Shown here piece after piece: positions 33,109 through 40,531 of a DNA stretch of 56,018 bases. The stretch comes from an uncultured SAR86 cluster bacterium (GTDB lineage Bacteria > Pseudomonadota > Gammaproteobacteria > Magnimaribacterales > Magnimaribacteraceae), in contig CALIUO010000008.1 of NCBI GenBank assembly GCA_938048695.1, positions 1 to 56,018 on the forward strand, read 5' to 3'. The notes below the pieces were generated by a model. The model did not search any database and had not been told where the DNA came from. It saw only the letters and a program-made list of their open reading frames with translations. The translations under genes were made by a program, and so were the position numbers. Position 1 is the first letter of the stretch, and each line of letters begins with the position of its first letter.

Positions 33109-34695
33109 ATGAGTACAGTAGTAGAATCACACGATCACGGACATCACGGACCAGCGAAAGGGCTTTCCAGATGGCTCTTTACGACAAACCATAAAGATAT
33201 AGGTACTTTATACCTTTGGTTCAGTTTCATTATGCTCTTTATAGGTGGTGCAATGGCGATGGTCATAAGAGCCGAGCTTTTTCAACCAGGACTTCAAATA
33301 GTTCAACCTGAATTTTTCAATCAAATGACAACTAATCATGGCTTGATTATGGTATTCGGTGTCATCATGCCGGCATTTGTAGGTTTGGCCAATTGGATGC
33401 TTCCAATGCAAATAGGTGCTCCAGATATGGCCTTACCAAGGTTAAATAATTTAAGCTTTTGGTTACTACCAATGGCATTTGGTATTTTAATTTCGACTTT
33501 ATTTATGCCTGAAGGTGGACCTAATTTCGGTTGGACCTTTTACGCACCTCTTTCTACAACATATGCACCATCTACAGTGAACTTCTTTATTTTCTCCGTT
33601 CATGTAATGGGTGTTTCCTCAATTCTCGGATCAATTAATATTATTACAACTATCTTCAATATGAGAGCTCCAGGCATGACATTAATGAAAATGCCTCTTT
33701 TTGTATGGAGTTGGTTGATCACTGCTTATCTTCTTATCGCGGTTATGCCCGTTTTAGCCGGCGTTGTGACTATGATGCTCATGGACATAAATTTTGGTAC
33801 CAGCTTCTTTAATGCTGCGGGTGGCGGTGATCCAGTATTGTTCCAACACGTATTTTGGTTTTTCGGACATCCTGAGGTTTATATCATGATTTTACCTGCC
33901 TTCGGAATTGTCTCTCATATCATTGAGACCTTTTCCAGAAAGCCAATTTTTGGTTACTCTTCTATGGTCTATGCTATGGCTTCGATCGCGATTTTATCTT
34001 TTGTAGTTTGGGCTCATCATATGTTTACTGTAGGTATGCCTTTGGCAGGAGAATTATTCTTCATGTACTCAACAATGTTGATTGCGATACCTACCGGAGT
34101 AAAAGTTTTCAACTGGGTAGCAACAATGTTTAGGGGCTCAATAACTTTCGAGACTCCAATGCTATTTTCAATAGCTTTTGTAGCTTTATTTACGATTGGA
34201 GGCTTCTCAGGTTTAATGCTTGCTATTGTTCCTGCTGACTTCCAGTACCATGATACTTATTTTGTTGTTGCTCACTTTCATTATGTATTAGTTCCAGGAG
34301 CACTTTTTGGAATAATAGCTGGAGCCTATTATTGGCTGCCTAAGTGGACTGGCAACATGTACGACGAGACACTAGGTAAGCTACATTTTTGGTTAACATT
34401 CATATCAGTGAATGTAACTTTCTTCCCTATGCATTTTGTTGGCCTTGCGGGTATGCCAAGAAGATATCCGGACTATGCTCTTCAATTCGCAGACTTCAAT
34501 GCATTAATAAGTGTTGGAGCTTTTATGTTTGGATTAACCCAGCTTCTATTCTTGTTCATAGTTATAAAGACAATAAGGTCTGGTAAACAAGCAAAACCAG
34601 AAGTGTGGGAAGGGGCTGGAGATCTAGGCTTAGAGTGGACTTTAAGTTCTCCTCCGCCTTATCACTCATTTACTGTTCAACCTCAAGTAAAATAG
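33109..34695 (+). CDS. coxA: Cytochrome c oxidase subunit I (A1-type)
   Basis: This 528-residue protein has twelve or so membrane helices. It shows heme a ligands (NHGLIMVFG), the CuB/tyrosine motif FGHPEVYIMILPAFG with the Glu of A1-type enzymes, WAHHMFTVG, the K-channel region IAIPTGVKVFNW and the heme a/a3 helix VVAHFHYVL. The start SHDHGHHG adds four His near the N-terminus. It reduces O2 to water and pumps protons at the inner membrane. coxB is 12 bases upstream. Confidence 0.98.
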   Translation: MSTVVESHDHGHHGPAKGLSRWLFTTNHKDIGTLYLWFSFIMLFIGGAMAMVIRAELFQPGLQIVQPEFFNQMTTNHGLIMVFGVIMPAFVGLANWMLPMQIGAPDMALPRLNNLSFWLLPMAFGILISTLFMPEGGPNFGWTFYAPLSTTYAPSTVNFFIFSVHVMGVSSILGSINIITTIFNMRAPGMTLMKMPLFVWSWLITAYLLIAVMPVLAGVVTMMLMDINFGTSFFNAAGGGDPVLFQHVFWFFGHPEVYIMILPAFGIVSHIIETFSRKPIFGYSSMVYAMASIAILSFVVWAHHMFTVGMPLAGELFFMYSTMLIAIPTGVKVFNWVATMFRGSITFETPMLFSIAFVALFTIGGFSGLMLAIVPADFQYHDTYFVVAHFHYVLVPGALFGIIAGAYYWLPKWTGNMYDETLGKLHFWLTFISVNVTFFPMHFVGLAGMPRRYPDYALQFADFNALISVGAFMFGLTQLLFLFIVIKTIRSGKQAKPEVWEGAGDLGLEWTLSSPPPYHSFTVQPQVK

Positions 34696-34696
34696 T

Positions 34697-35245
34697 TTGG
34701 AAGCACAAAAAACATTAAGAAACCTAGTCGGCATTGTAGTCGGAATGTTCGCCTTTGGATGGTTACTAGTGCCTATGTATGATGTTTTTTGCGAGATTAC
34801 TGGACTAAACGGCAAAGTAACTGGCCCTAGCGCTTTGAGTGAAGAATCACTAGCTATCACAGAACAAAGAGAACTTCTTGTACAGTTTATGACCCATAAT
34901 AATGAGTCAATGCCTTGGTATTTTGATTCTGAAAGATCCCAAATGAGAGTCATAACAGGAAACCAATACGAAGCTACTTTCGTATTTCATAATACGACCA
35001 GTAAAGAAATGGTAGGGCAGGTTATACCAAGTGTTTCTCCGGGGAGAGGGGCAGAATATTTTCACAAAACAGAATGCTTCTGTTTTGAGAGACAGGTTCT
35101 GGCTGCAGGTGAAAGAATCGAATTACCTGTCAGATTCATAATTGACCCAGCCTTACCTAAAGAAATAGGCTCTTTGAGCTTAGGTTATACTTTGTTCGAT
35201 ATAACAGACAGAGTACAGCCAGAAAAAGAATTAGCTAATTTATAA
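34697..35245 (+). CDS. cox11: Cytochrome oxidase copper-insertion protein Cox11/CtaG
   Basis: The 182-residue protein has one N-terminal membrane helix (about residues 8-30), the motif PMYDVFCEITGLNGK and the copper-binding CFCF in KTECFCFERQ near residue 133. It inserts copper into the CuB site of CoxA. The start is TTG, a single base after the coxA stop, so it is probably translated by coupling to coxA. In Pseudomonas-type loci the order coxB-coxA-cox11-coxC is the same. Confidence 0.96.
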   Translation: MEAQKTLRNLVGIVVGMFAFGWLLVPMYDVFCEITGLNGKVTGPSALSEESLAITEQRELLVQFMTHNNESMPWYFDSERSQMRVITGNQYEATFVFHNTTSKEMVGQVIPSVSPGRGAEYFHKTECFCFERQVLAAGERIELPVRFIIDPALPKEIGSLSLGYTLFDITDRVQPEKELANL

Positions 35246-35256
35246 AAGGGGAGAAA

Positions 35257-36171
35257 ATGTCACAACAAGCCTATTACGTGCCAGAATCAAGCAAATTGCC
35301 ATTTGCTATGGCGATCACTTTATTGGTATTCATCATTGGAGCTGCCAACACTGTCATAGATCTGGGTAAAGACACTAACTCATATATGGTTTTGATTGCA
35401 TCACTAATAATGATGTGGGTCACAATGTATTTTTGGTTCAAACAAGTCATCCAAGAGAATCATGCTGGATTAAATAATCCAATGCTTAAAGATTCTTATG
35501 TTTATGGCATGGCATGGTTTATTTTTTCTGAAGTCATGTTCTTCTTCGCTTTCTTCTTTGCATTAGCTTACATAAGAAACTTTGCTGTTCCCTGGCTGGG
35601 AGGAGAGGGTGAAAAAGGTTTAGCAAACATGCTATGGCCAGGATTCGAAGCCAGTTGGCCATTGATGATTACGCCTGACCAAGCAGTATTTGCGGGTCCT
35701 GAAAAAGATATGTCTCTCGCTACAGCCTATGCCTCTGGAGGCTTAGGTGGAGTTTTAGGTTGGCTTCCTTTATGGAATACAGTGCTCTTATTAACTTCGA
35801 GTTTAACAGTCCACATAGCGCATTTAGGGTTAAAAAACGGTAACAGAAAACAATTTAATCTTTGGCTGGGTGCCACTTTAGTTCTAGGTTATGCTTTCGT
35901 TGTAGTCCAGGGTATCGAATATTACGAGGCGTATACCCACTATGGCTTGACCCTAAACACAGGCATTTATGGAACTACATTCTTCATGCTGACAGGTTTT
36001 CACGGTTTCCATGTCTGCTTAGGAGCAATTATTCTTACAATTATGCTTTTCAGAAGCCTTAAAGGACATTTCAGCGCCGATGATCACTTCGGTTTTGAAG
36101 CAGGATCATGGTATTGGCACTTCGTAGATGTCGTTTGGGTCTGCTTAGTAGCTTTTGTGTACGTTATGTAA
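35257..36171 (+). CDS. coxC: Cytochrome c oxidase subunit III
   Basis: At 304 residues this has the subunit III profile: a two-helix N-terminal part, then the five-helix core with MAWFIFSEVMFFFAFFFAL (the Glu of the family) and a C-terminal GFHGFHVCLGAIIL and SWYWHFVDVVWVCLVAFVYV. It stabilises CoxA and its proton uptake. An AAAAGGGGAG ribosome-binding stretch precedes the ATG. It is the last structural oxidase gene of the locus. Confidence 0.97.
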   Translation: MSQQAYYVPESSKLPFAMAITLLVFIIGAANTVIDLGKDTNSYMVLIASLIMMWVTMYFWFKQVIQENHAGLNNPMLKDSYVYGMAWFIFSEVMFFFAFFFALAYIRNFAVPWLGGEGEKGLANMLWPGFEASWPLMITPDQAVFAGPEKDMSLATAYASGGLGGVLGWLPLWNTVLLLTSSLTVHIAHLGLKNGNRKQFNLWLGATLVLGYAFVVVQGIEYYEAYTHYGLTLNTGIYGTTFFMLTGFHGFHVCLGAIILTIMLFRSLKGHFSADDHFGFEAGSWYWHFVDVVWVCLVAFVYVM

Positions 36172-36176
36172 TTGTC

Positions 36177-36374
36177 TTAAACGCCGGGACCTATTTGACC
36201 AGTAACGAAACCATAAACTAGGGTTATAAAAAGAACGACCGCGATAGAAACTCTGACGCCCAAGCTGTGAACGGTTCTTTTAGATGAGCCACCATCCTTA
36301 ATAAGGAAAAAGGCTCCTCTGAAAAGACTAATAAACATAGCCACTATAAGAAATAGAATAAAGTATTTAATCAT
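36177..36374 (-). CDS. Small two-helix membrane protein (DUF2909-like)
   Basis: Using the ATG at 36374, this is a 65-residue protein with two hydrophobic helices (about 4-22 and 40-58) split by a basic, Gly/Ser-rich turn KDGGSSKRTVHSLGVRVS and ending GQIGPGV. It resembles the DUF2909 family, which in other gammaproteobacteria also sits opposite the oxidase genes between subunit III and SURF1. Its function is not known; the fixed place suggests a role in oxidase assembly or membrane packing. It is convergent to coxC with a 5-base gap. Confidence 0.75.
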   Translation of the reverse strand: MIKYFILFLIVAMFISLFRGAFFLIKDGGSSKRTVHSLGVRVSIAVVLFITLVYGFVTGQIGPGV

Positions 36375-36417
36375 CTTGAAAGGCTGAGAAGTATACACTT
36401 AGGTAGAAGAAAAAAAT
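36375..36417. promoter_or_regulatory. Short divergent spacer with -10-like octamer (DUF2909-like / SURF1)
   Basis: The 43-base spacer between the minus-strand small gene and the plus-strand SURF1 gene contains AGTATACA at 36390-36397, the same octamer as in the def/purE spacer. It again gives a -10-like hexamer on both strands. No clear -35 is seen and the spacing to the SURF1 start is short, so this is a weak promoter prediction. Confidence 0.35.
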
Positions 36418-37116
36418 ATGAGTAAATTTAGTCCAGGAAAGCTTATGACTGCTTTTTTTGTATTTTTCTTTCCTATACTTATATATCTAGGATCTTGGCA
36501 AGTGATAAGAGGTTTAGAAAAAAAAGATATAGTTGATCAGCATTACGAAAATAAAGCCCTTCCAGTGATTAATGAAAATGAAATGACATCTATAGAAGAT
36601 GAGAAGTTAACTTACAGAACAATAAATCTTCAAGGAGAATTTGGATCAAAGTCTTATTTATTGGATAACAGGCTCTACAGACAAGAGGCAGGTTATGAAG
36701 TGTTTACAACTTTTGAGACTTCAGAGAATCGCTTATTTCTGATCAATCGAGGTTGGATATCTAAGGAGAACTTTGATTACGAAGCTGATATAAAAACCGA
36801 AGGTAGCGGAATTTCCATACAAGGCGTCCTCTCACCTTTTACTAGATTTGGACTAAATCTAACTGATGAGAGTTATGAATCGGGCTGGCCTAAACTTGTT
36901 CAACAAATAGACTACGAGGCTACTGTAAGAGATTTGGGGTTCGATATAAATAGCTTTGTATTACAACTTTCCGCAGGATCAGTAGGTGCTTTAGAGCCAA
37001 TCTGGAAGCCTGTAGACCTGAAACCTTCGAGACATTATGGTTATGCACTTCAATGGTTTGGACTGGCGGCAGTTTTAATAAGTTCTTTTTTTTACTACGG
37101 ATTTAAAAAGGATTAA
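36418..37116 (+). CDS. SURF1-family cytochrome oxidase assembly protein
   Basis: The 232-residue protein has a membrane helix at each end (about 10-28 and 210-228) and a periplasmic domain between, with YLGSWQVIRGLEKK near the start, LFLINRGWIS near residue 108 and RHYGYALQWFGLAAVLI near the end. These are SURF1 hallmarks. It is believed to assist heme a placement in CoxA. It begins the second half of the oxidase locus. Confidence 0.93.
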   Translation: MSKFSPGKLMTAFFVFFFPILIYLGSWQVIRGLEKKDIVDQHYENKALPVINENEMTSIEDEKLTYRTINLQGEFGSKSYLLDNRLYRQEAGYEVFTTFETSENRLFLINRGWISKENFDYEADIKTEGSGISIQGVLSPFTRFGLNLTDESYESGWPKLVQQIDYEATVRDLGFDINSFVLQLSAGSVGALEPIWKPVDLKPSRHYGYALQWFGLAAVLISSFFYYGFKKD

Positions 37117-37118
37117 AT

Positions 37119-37703
37119 ATGAAAATTAGCAAACAAAACTCTGGAAGAGTAATAGCATCCCTAATATTTTTAACTCCAATTATAGTTTTAATATCAAGCT
37201 CAGCCCTTTTTTACAGTGGATATACTCCGGATGGAACCGTAAATAAAGGCACTTTATTATCTGAGCCTATACAGCTAAGCGAATTAAAATTGGATGTTAA
37301 TTCAGGGCCTTTACAAGACGAGTTCCCAGGGAAATGGTCTATTGTTCAATTTGTTTCTGGAGATTGTCAGGAAAAATGTTGGGAAACTTTATACTCGTCT
37401 AGGCAAATTAATATAAGGCTAGCTAAGGATAGTAGCAGAGTTGTGAGATATTTAATTAATATCGGTAAAAACAATCTATCAACTGAGTCTGCAGAAATAA
37501 TCTCAGAAGAATATCCATTATTAAATATAGGAAATATAGAATCTAATTTTGTGCCCGCCCCCATATCTGAGAGATTAAAAGACTCTCCCTACATTTTATT
37601 TGATCCACTAGGTAACGGGATTCTTATCTATGATTCAAGTTTACCAAGCGGAGAGTTACTTAAAGATATTAAGAAAGTTCTTCAAAACTCAAAAATAGGA
37701 TAA
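37119..37703 (+). CDS. Membrane-anchored CxxxC protein of the oxidase locus (thioredoxin-fold candidate)
   Basis: This 194-residue protein has one N-terminal helix (about 14-34) and then a soluble part. Residues 73-100 read like a thioredoxin-fold strand-helix with Cys83 and Cys87 in GDCQEKCWETLYSSRQINI, the same CxxxC spacing as Sco copper chaperones; the end PYILFDPLGNGILIYD fits the last strands of such a fold. I do not see the third Sco ligand, a His. It is between SURF1 and ctaA, so it may help with copper or cysteine redox. Function not established. Confidence 0.6.
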   Translation: MKISKQNSGRVIASLIFLTPIIVLISSSALFYSGYTPDGTVNKGTLLSEPIQLSELKLDVNSGPLQDEFPGKWSIVQFVSGDCQEKCWETLYSSRQINIRLAKDSSRVVRYLINIGKNNLSTESAEIISEEYPLLNIGNIESNFVPAPISERLKDSPYILFDPLGNGILIYDSSLPSGELLKDIKKVLQNSKIG

Positions 37704-37705
37704 AC

Positions 37706-38683
37706 ATGGAACGCATAAAAACACTTTCACTTTGGTCGGGTCTTCTAGGTTTTGTGGTTGTTGCCTTAGGGGCGTGGACTAGGCTTGCAGATGCAGGTCT
37801 CGGATGTCCTGATTGGCCAGGTTGTTACGGTTTTGTAACTATTCCAGTTAGTCCAGAAGAAATTGATCTGGCTAATTCAAAATTTCCAGATACACCATAT
37901 GAGGTTGCTAAAGCTATCCCAGAAGTTGTTCATAGATACTTTGCAGCTGCACTGGGCTTCATGATACTTTGCATCGCTTTCTTGGCATTCCGGTACAAAG
38001 ATTTACCCTCAGATGTAAGGAGATTAAGCTTCTTTTTAATTGCTTGGGTCATTATGCAAGGAACCTTCGGATATTGGACAGTAAGTCTTAAATTATGGCC
38101 TCAAGTTGTCACCACTCACCTTATGTCAGGCTTTTTAACAACAGGTCTTTTGTGGCTGTTGTATTTCAAAACAAAAGACCACTTAGAAGATAGGACTAGC
38201 TGGAATTTTGAAAAAACAACAAAGAAATTTCTTAATGTTTCAATTGTACTGGTAGCTATCCAGATATTCTTAGGAGCATGGACCAGTACAAACTACGCTT
38301 CATACTCCTGCACAGACTTTCCTTTATGCCAAGGTCAAATTCTCCCAGAAGCTAATTTCAAAAAGGGCTTTGATTTTTTTCAAAGCATAGGGCCAAACTA
38401 TTTAGGTGGTCAGCTCGATCACGAATCTAGAGTGGCTATACATATAACTCACAGGTTTGGTGCCGTCATCGTTACTGCTTTTCTTTTGTTCATGAGCTAT
38501 CACTTATATATACGTAATTTTGCTTTGCTCGCAAGCGGATTGGTTGCCTTTCTTACTATTCAGGTTTTACTTGGCATATCAAATGTAATATTTGCATTAC
38601 CATTATTAATAGCTGTTGGTCATAACTTAGGTGGGTTATTATTAATAACCTATCTTGGAGTGTTAAGGTTGAGAGAAAAGTAA
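37706..38683 (+). CDS. ctaA: Heme A synthase (CtaA/Cox15)
   Basis: The 325-residue, eight-helix protein has GAWTRLADAGLGCPDWPGCYG at its start (the conserved Cys pair region), PEVVHRYFAAALGF with a heme His, TTHLMSGFLTTGLL and IHITHRFGAVIV with further His ligands, and a second half beginning near FLGAWTSTNYASYSC. It converts heme O to heme A. It lies 2 bases after the preceding CxxxC gene and 3 bases before ctaB. Confidence 0.95.
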   Translation: MERIKTLSLWSGLLGFVVVALGAWTRLADAGLGCPDWPGCYGFVTIPVSPEEIDLANSKFPDTPYEVAKAIPEVVHRYFAAALGFMILCIAFLAFRYKDLPSDVRRLSFFLIAWVIMQGTFGYWTVSLKLWPQVVTTHLMSGFLTTGLLWLLYFKTKDHLEDRTSWNFEKTTKKFLNVSIVLVAIQIFLGAWTSTNYASYSCTDFPLCQGQILPEANFKKGFDFFQSIGPNYLGGQLDHESRVAIHITHRFGAVIVTAFLLFMSYHLYIRNFALLASGLVAFLTIQVLLGISNVIFALPLLIAVGHNLGGLLLITYLGVLRLREK

Positions 38684-38686
38684 TTA

Positions 38687-39562
38687 ATGACCGCAGTTCT
38701 ATCAAATTGGAGAGGTTATCTCGAGCTTACAAAGCCCGGGGTGCAAGCACTTTTATTCGTATCATGTGCGAGCGGAATGCTGATTGGTTCAAACTTCAAT
38801 CCACCTGTTGAAGTATTCTTTTTCGGTTTAATTGGTATAAGTTTTCTTGCCGCTTCTTCAGCCGTTATAAACCATTTTTTTGATCAACAAATAGATGCGA
38901 AAATGAATAGGACCTCTGACAGGCCTTTGGTTGTCGGTAAGATTTCAGATCAGCAGGCAATAATATTTTCAATTCTGCTATACCTTTCTGGTTCCTGGAT
39001 GCTTTTGTTTTTCACGAACTTTTTAACTTGGCTGTTAACTACTCTGACATTTATATTTTATGGCTTTATTTACACCAAATATCTTAAGTTCATGACCAGT
39101 CAGAATATTGTTATTGGTGGGCTTGCTGGTGCTATGCCGCCACTACTAGGATGGTCTGCCATAACAAACACCATAGAGCCTAATGCTCTTCTCTTAGTTT
39201 TGATTATCATGGTTTGGACTCCACCACATTTTTGGGCATTAGCAGTCCATAGGGTTGATGATTATGCTGATGCAGCAGTACCTATGTTGCCCGTTCAAAA
39301 GGGCGTGCCTTTCACTAAACAGCATATTCTTCTCTACACTTTCCTTTTGTTGGCCTGCACAATGCTTCCTTATGCTGTTCAGATGTTTGGAGAAATCTAC
39401 CTTATATCTGCATTGGTTCTTGGGCTGATATTTCTTTTTTACTCTTACAGGCTATATACAGATGAGAGTAATGCTTCGGCAATGCCAACTTTTGCTTATT
39501 CCATAATTTATCTAGCTTTATTATTTGCTGCGATGCTCTTAGACCATTTCGTCAATTTATGA
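38687..39562 (+). CDS. ctaB: Heme O synthase (protoheme IX farnesyltransferase)
   Basis: This 291-residue membrane enzyme has the prenyltransferase motif NHFFDQQIDAKMNRTSDRPL near residues 63-82 and the second Asp-rich loop in ALAVHRVDDYADAAVPMLPV. It adds a farnesyl group to heme b. With CtaA it completes heme A for CoxA. It overlaps the next gene by 4 bases (ATGA). Confidence 0.96.
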   Translation: MTAVLSNWRGYLELTKPGVQALLFVSCASGMLIGSNFNPPVEVFFFGLIGISFLAASSAVINHFFDQQIDAKMNRTSDRPLVVGKISDQQAIIFSILLYLSGSWMLLFFTNFLTWLLTTLTFIFYGFIYTKYLKFMTSQNIVIGGLAGAMPPLLGWSAITNTIEPNALLLVLIIMVWTPPHFWALAVHRVDDYADAAVPMLPVQKGVPFTKQHILLYTFLLLACTMLPYAVQMFGEIYLISALVLGLIFLFYSYRLYTDESNASAMPTFAYSIIYLALLFAAMLLDHFVNL

Positions 39563-40185
39563 ACAGAGGCATCTTTATTACAGTAGGGGCATGTCTAGGC
39601 TTTATGTCCTTGATAATGGCTTTATTTCTCTCAAGATTTTATACACCCAGAGAACTAACTTTGGATGAATACAAAACACTCGGCGCTTACTTTATAGATC
39701 CACCCAGACAGTTAGCAGAATTTAAGTTGATAGACGATACAAGTAAGACCTTCTTGCCAGAAAAGTTTGCCGGCAAATGGAATATCTTATTTTTTGGTTT
39801 TACCTACTGCCCAGACATATGCCCTTTAACTATGAAGCAAATGTCTGATGTTAAAGAATCTTTGGGAGAATATTCAGATAATCTCAGAGTGTTCCTAGTA
39901 TCAGTAGACCCTGATCGTGATAAGCCTGAGAATTTAAGACAATATTTGGACAATTTCGATAAAAATTTTAAAGGGCTTACTGGAGAAATAGATCAAATTT
40001 ATAAATTCTCTACCCAAGTTAATGCTCCCTTTTTCCCTGTTGTTAATAGTCCAGAACAAAACTACACAGTTGACCATTCAGGCAGCCTAGTCTTGATAAG
40101 TCCTGAAGCTAAGTATGCAGGATTCTTTAGAGCCCCGCATGATACCGCCAAAATAACGAAAGCCCTTGCTTCTTTACTTAATTAA
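39559..40185 (+). CDS. SCO1/SenC family copper chaperone
   Basis: The 208-residue protein has an N-terminal anchor helix (about 4-26), then a thioredoxin fold with the copper site FGFTYCPDICPL (Cys84, Cys88) and the ligand His in VDHSGSLVLI near residue 172. Sco inserts copper at the CuA site of CoxB and acts from the periplasmic face. It ends the heme/copper assembly run and overlaps ctaB by 4 bases. Confidence 0.96.
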   Translation: MNRGIFITVGACLGFMSLIMALFLSRFYTPRELTLDEYKTLGAYFIDPPRQLAEFKLIDDTSKTFLPEKFAGKWNILFFGFTYCPDICPLTMKQMSDVKESLGEYSDNLRVFLVSVDPDRDKPENLRQYLDNFDKNFKGLTGEIDQIYKFSTQVNAPFFPVVNSPEQNYTVDHSGSLVLISPEAKYAGFFRAPHDTAKITKALASLLN

Positions 40186-40203
40186 ATTAATATTGCATTT
40201 TTT

Positions 40204-40491
40204 ATGAGGATCAATAAGCGCAAATTCGCTATATTACTGGGTTTTTTATACTCAGTAGCGATTTCTGCTGATCCTATTTTTCACGCTTTAGATTCAGACC
40301 ATCATCATGATTTCATTGAAATTCATGAGTCTTTGGATTGCCAAGTTTGTGAAAATGAATCATTCAAAGCCTCTGATCTTAAAACACTTGAAGATTATGC
40401 TTTAGTTTCTAAACAATTATCTACCCAAGATAGAATTGTTGAATCCCACTCTATCTCCGGTTTTAGCGCGAGGGCACCACCAAACTCCTAA
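40204..40491 (+). CDS. Small exported His/Cys protein upstream of the TonB-dependent receptor
   Basis: The 95-residue protein starts with a signal sequence ending near VAISADP (cleavage about residue 22). The mature part has FHALDSDHHHDFIEIHES with His33-35, a CxxC at Cys46 and Cys49 (DCQVC), and a C-terminus SARAPPNS. The layout (signal, His cluster, CxxC, RAPP-like end) recalls the DUF2946 proteins encoded by TonB-receptor genes for metals, but I am not sure of the family. It is 18 bases after sco and 40 before the receptor gene. It may bind Cu or Zn in the periplasm. Confidence 0.6.
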   Translation: MRINKRKFAILLGFLYSVAISADPIFHALDSDHHHDFIEIHESLDCQVCENESFKASDLKTLEDYALVSKQLSTQDRIVESHSISGFSARAPPNS

Positions 40492-40531
40492 ATTTTTTTA
40501 AAGATTTTTTTAATTAAATATAGGAGAAAAC

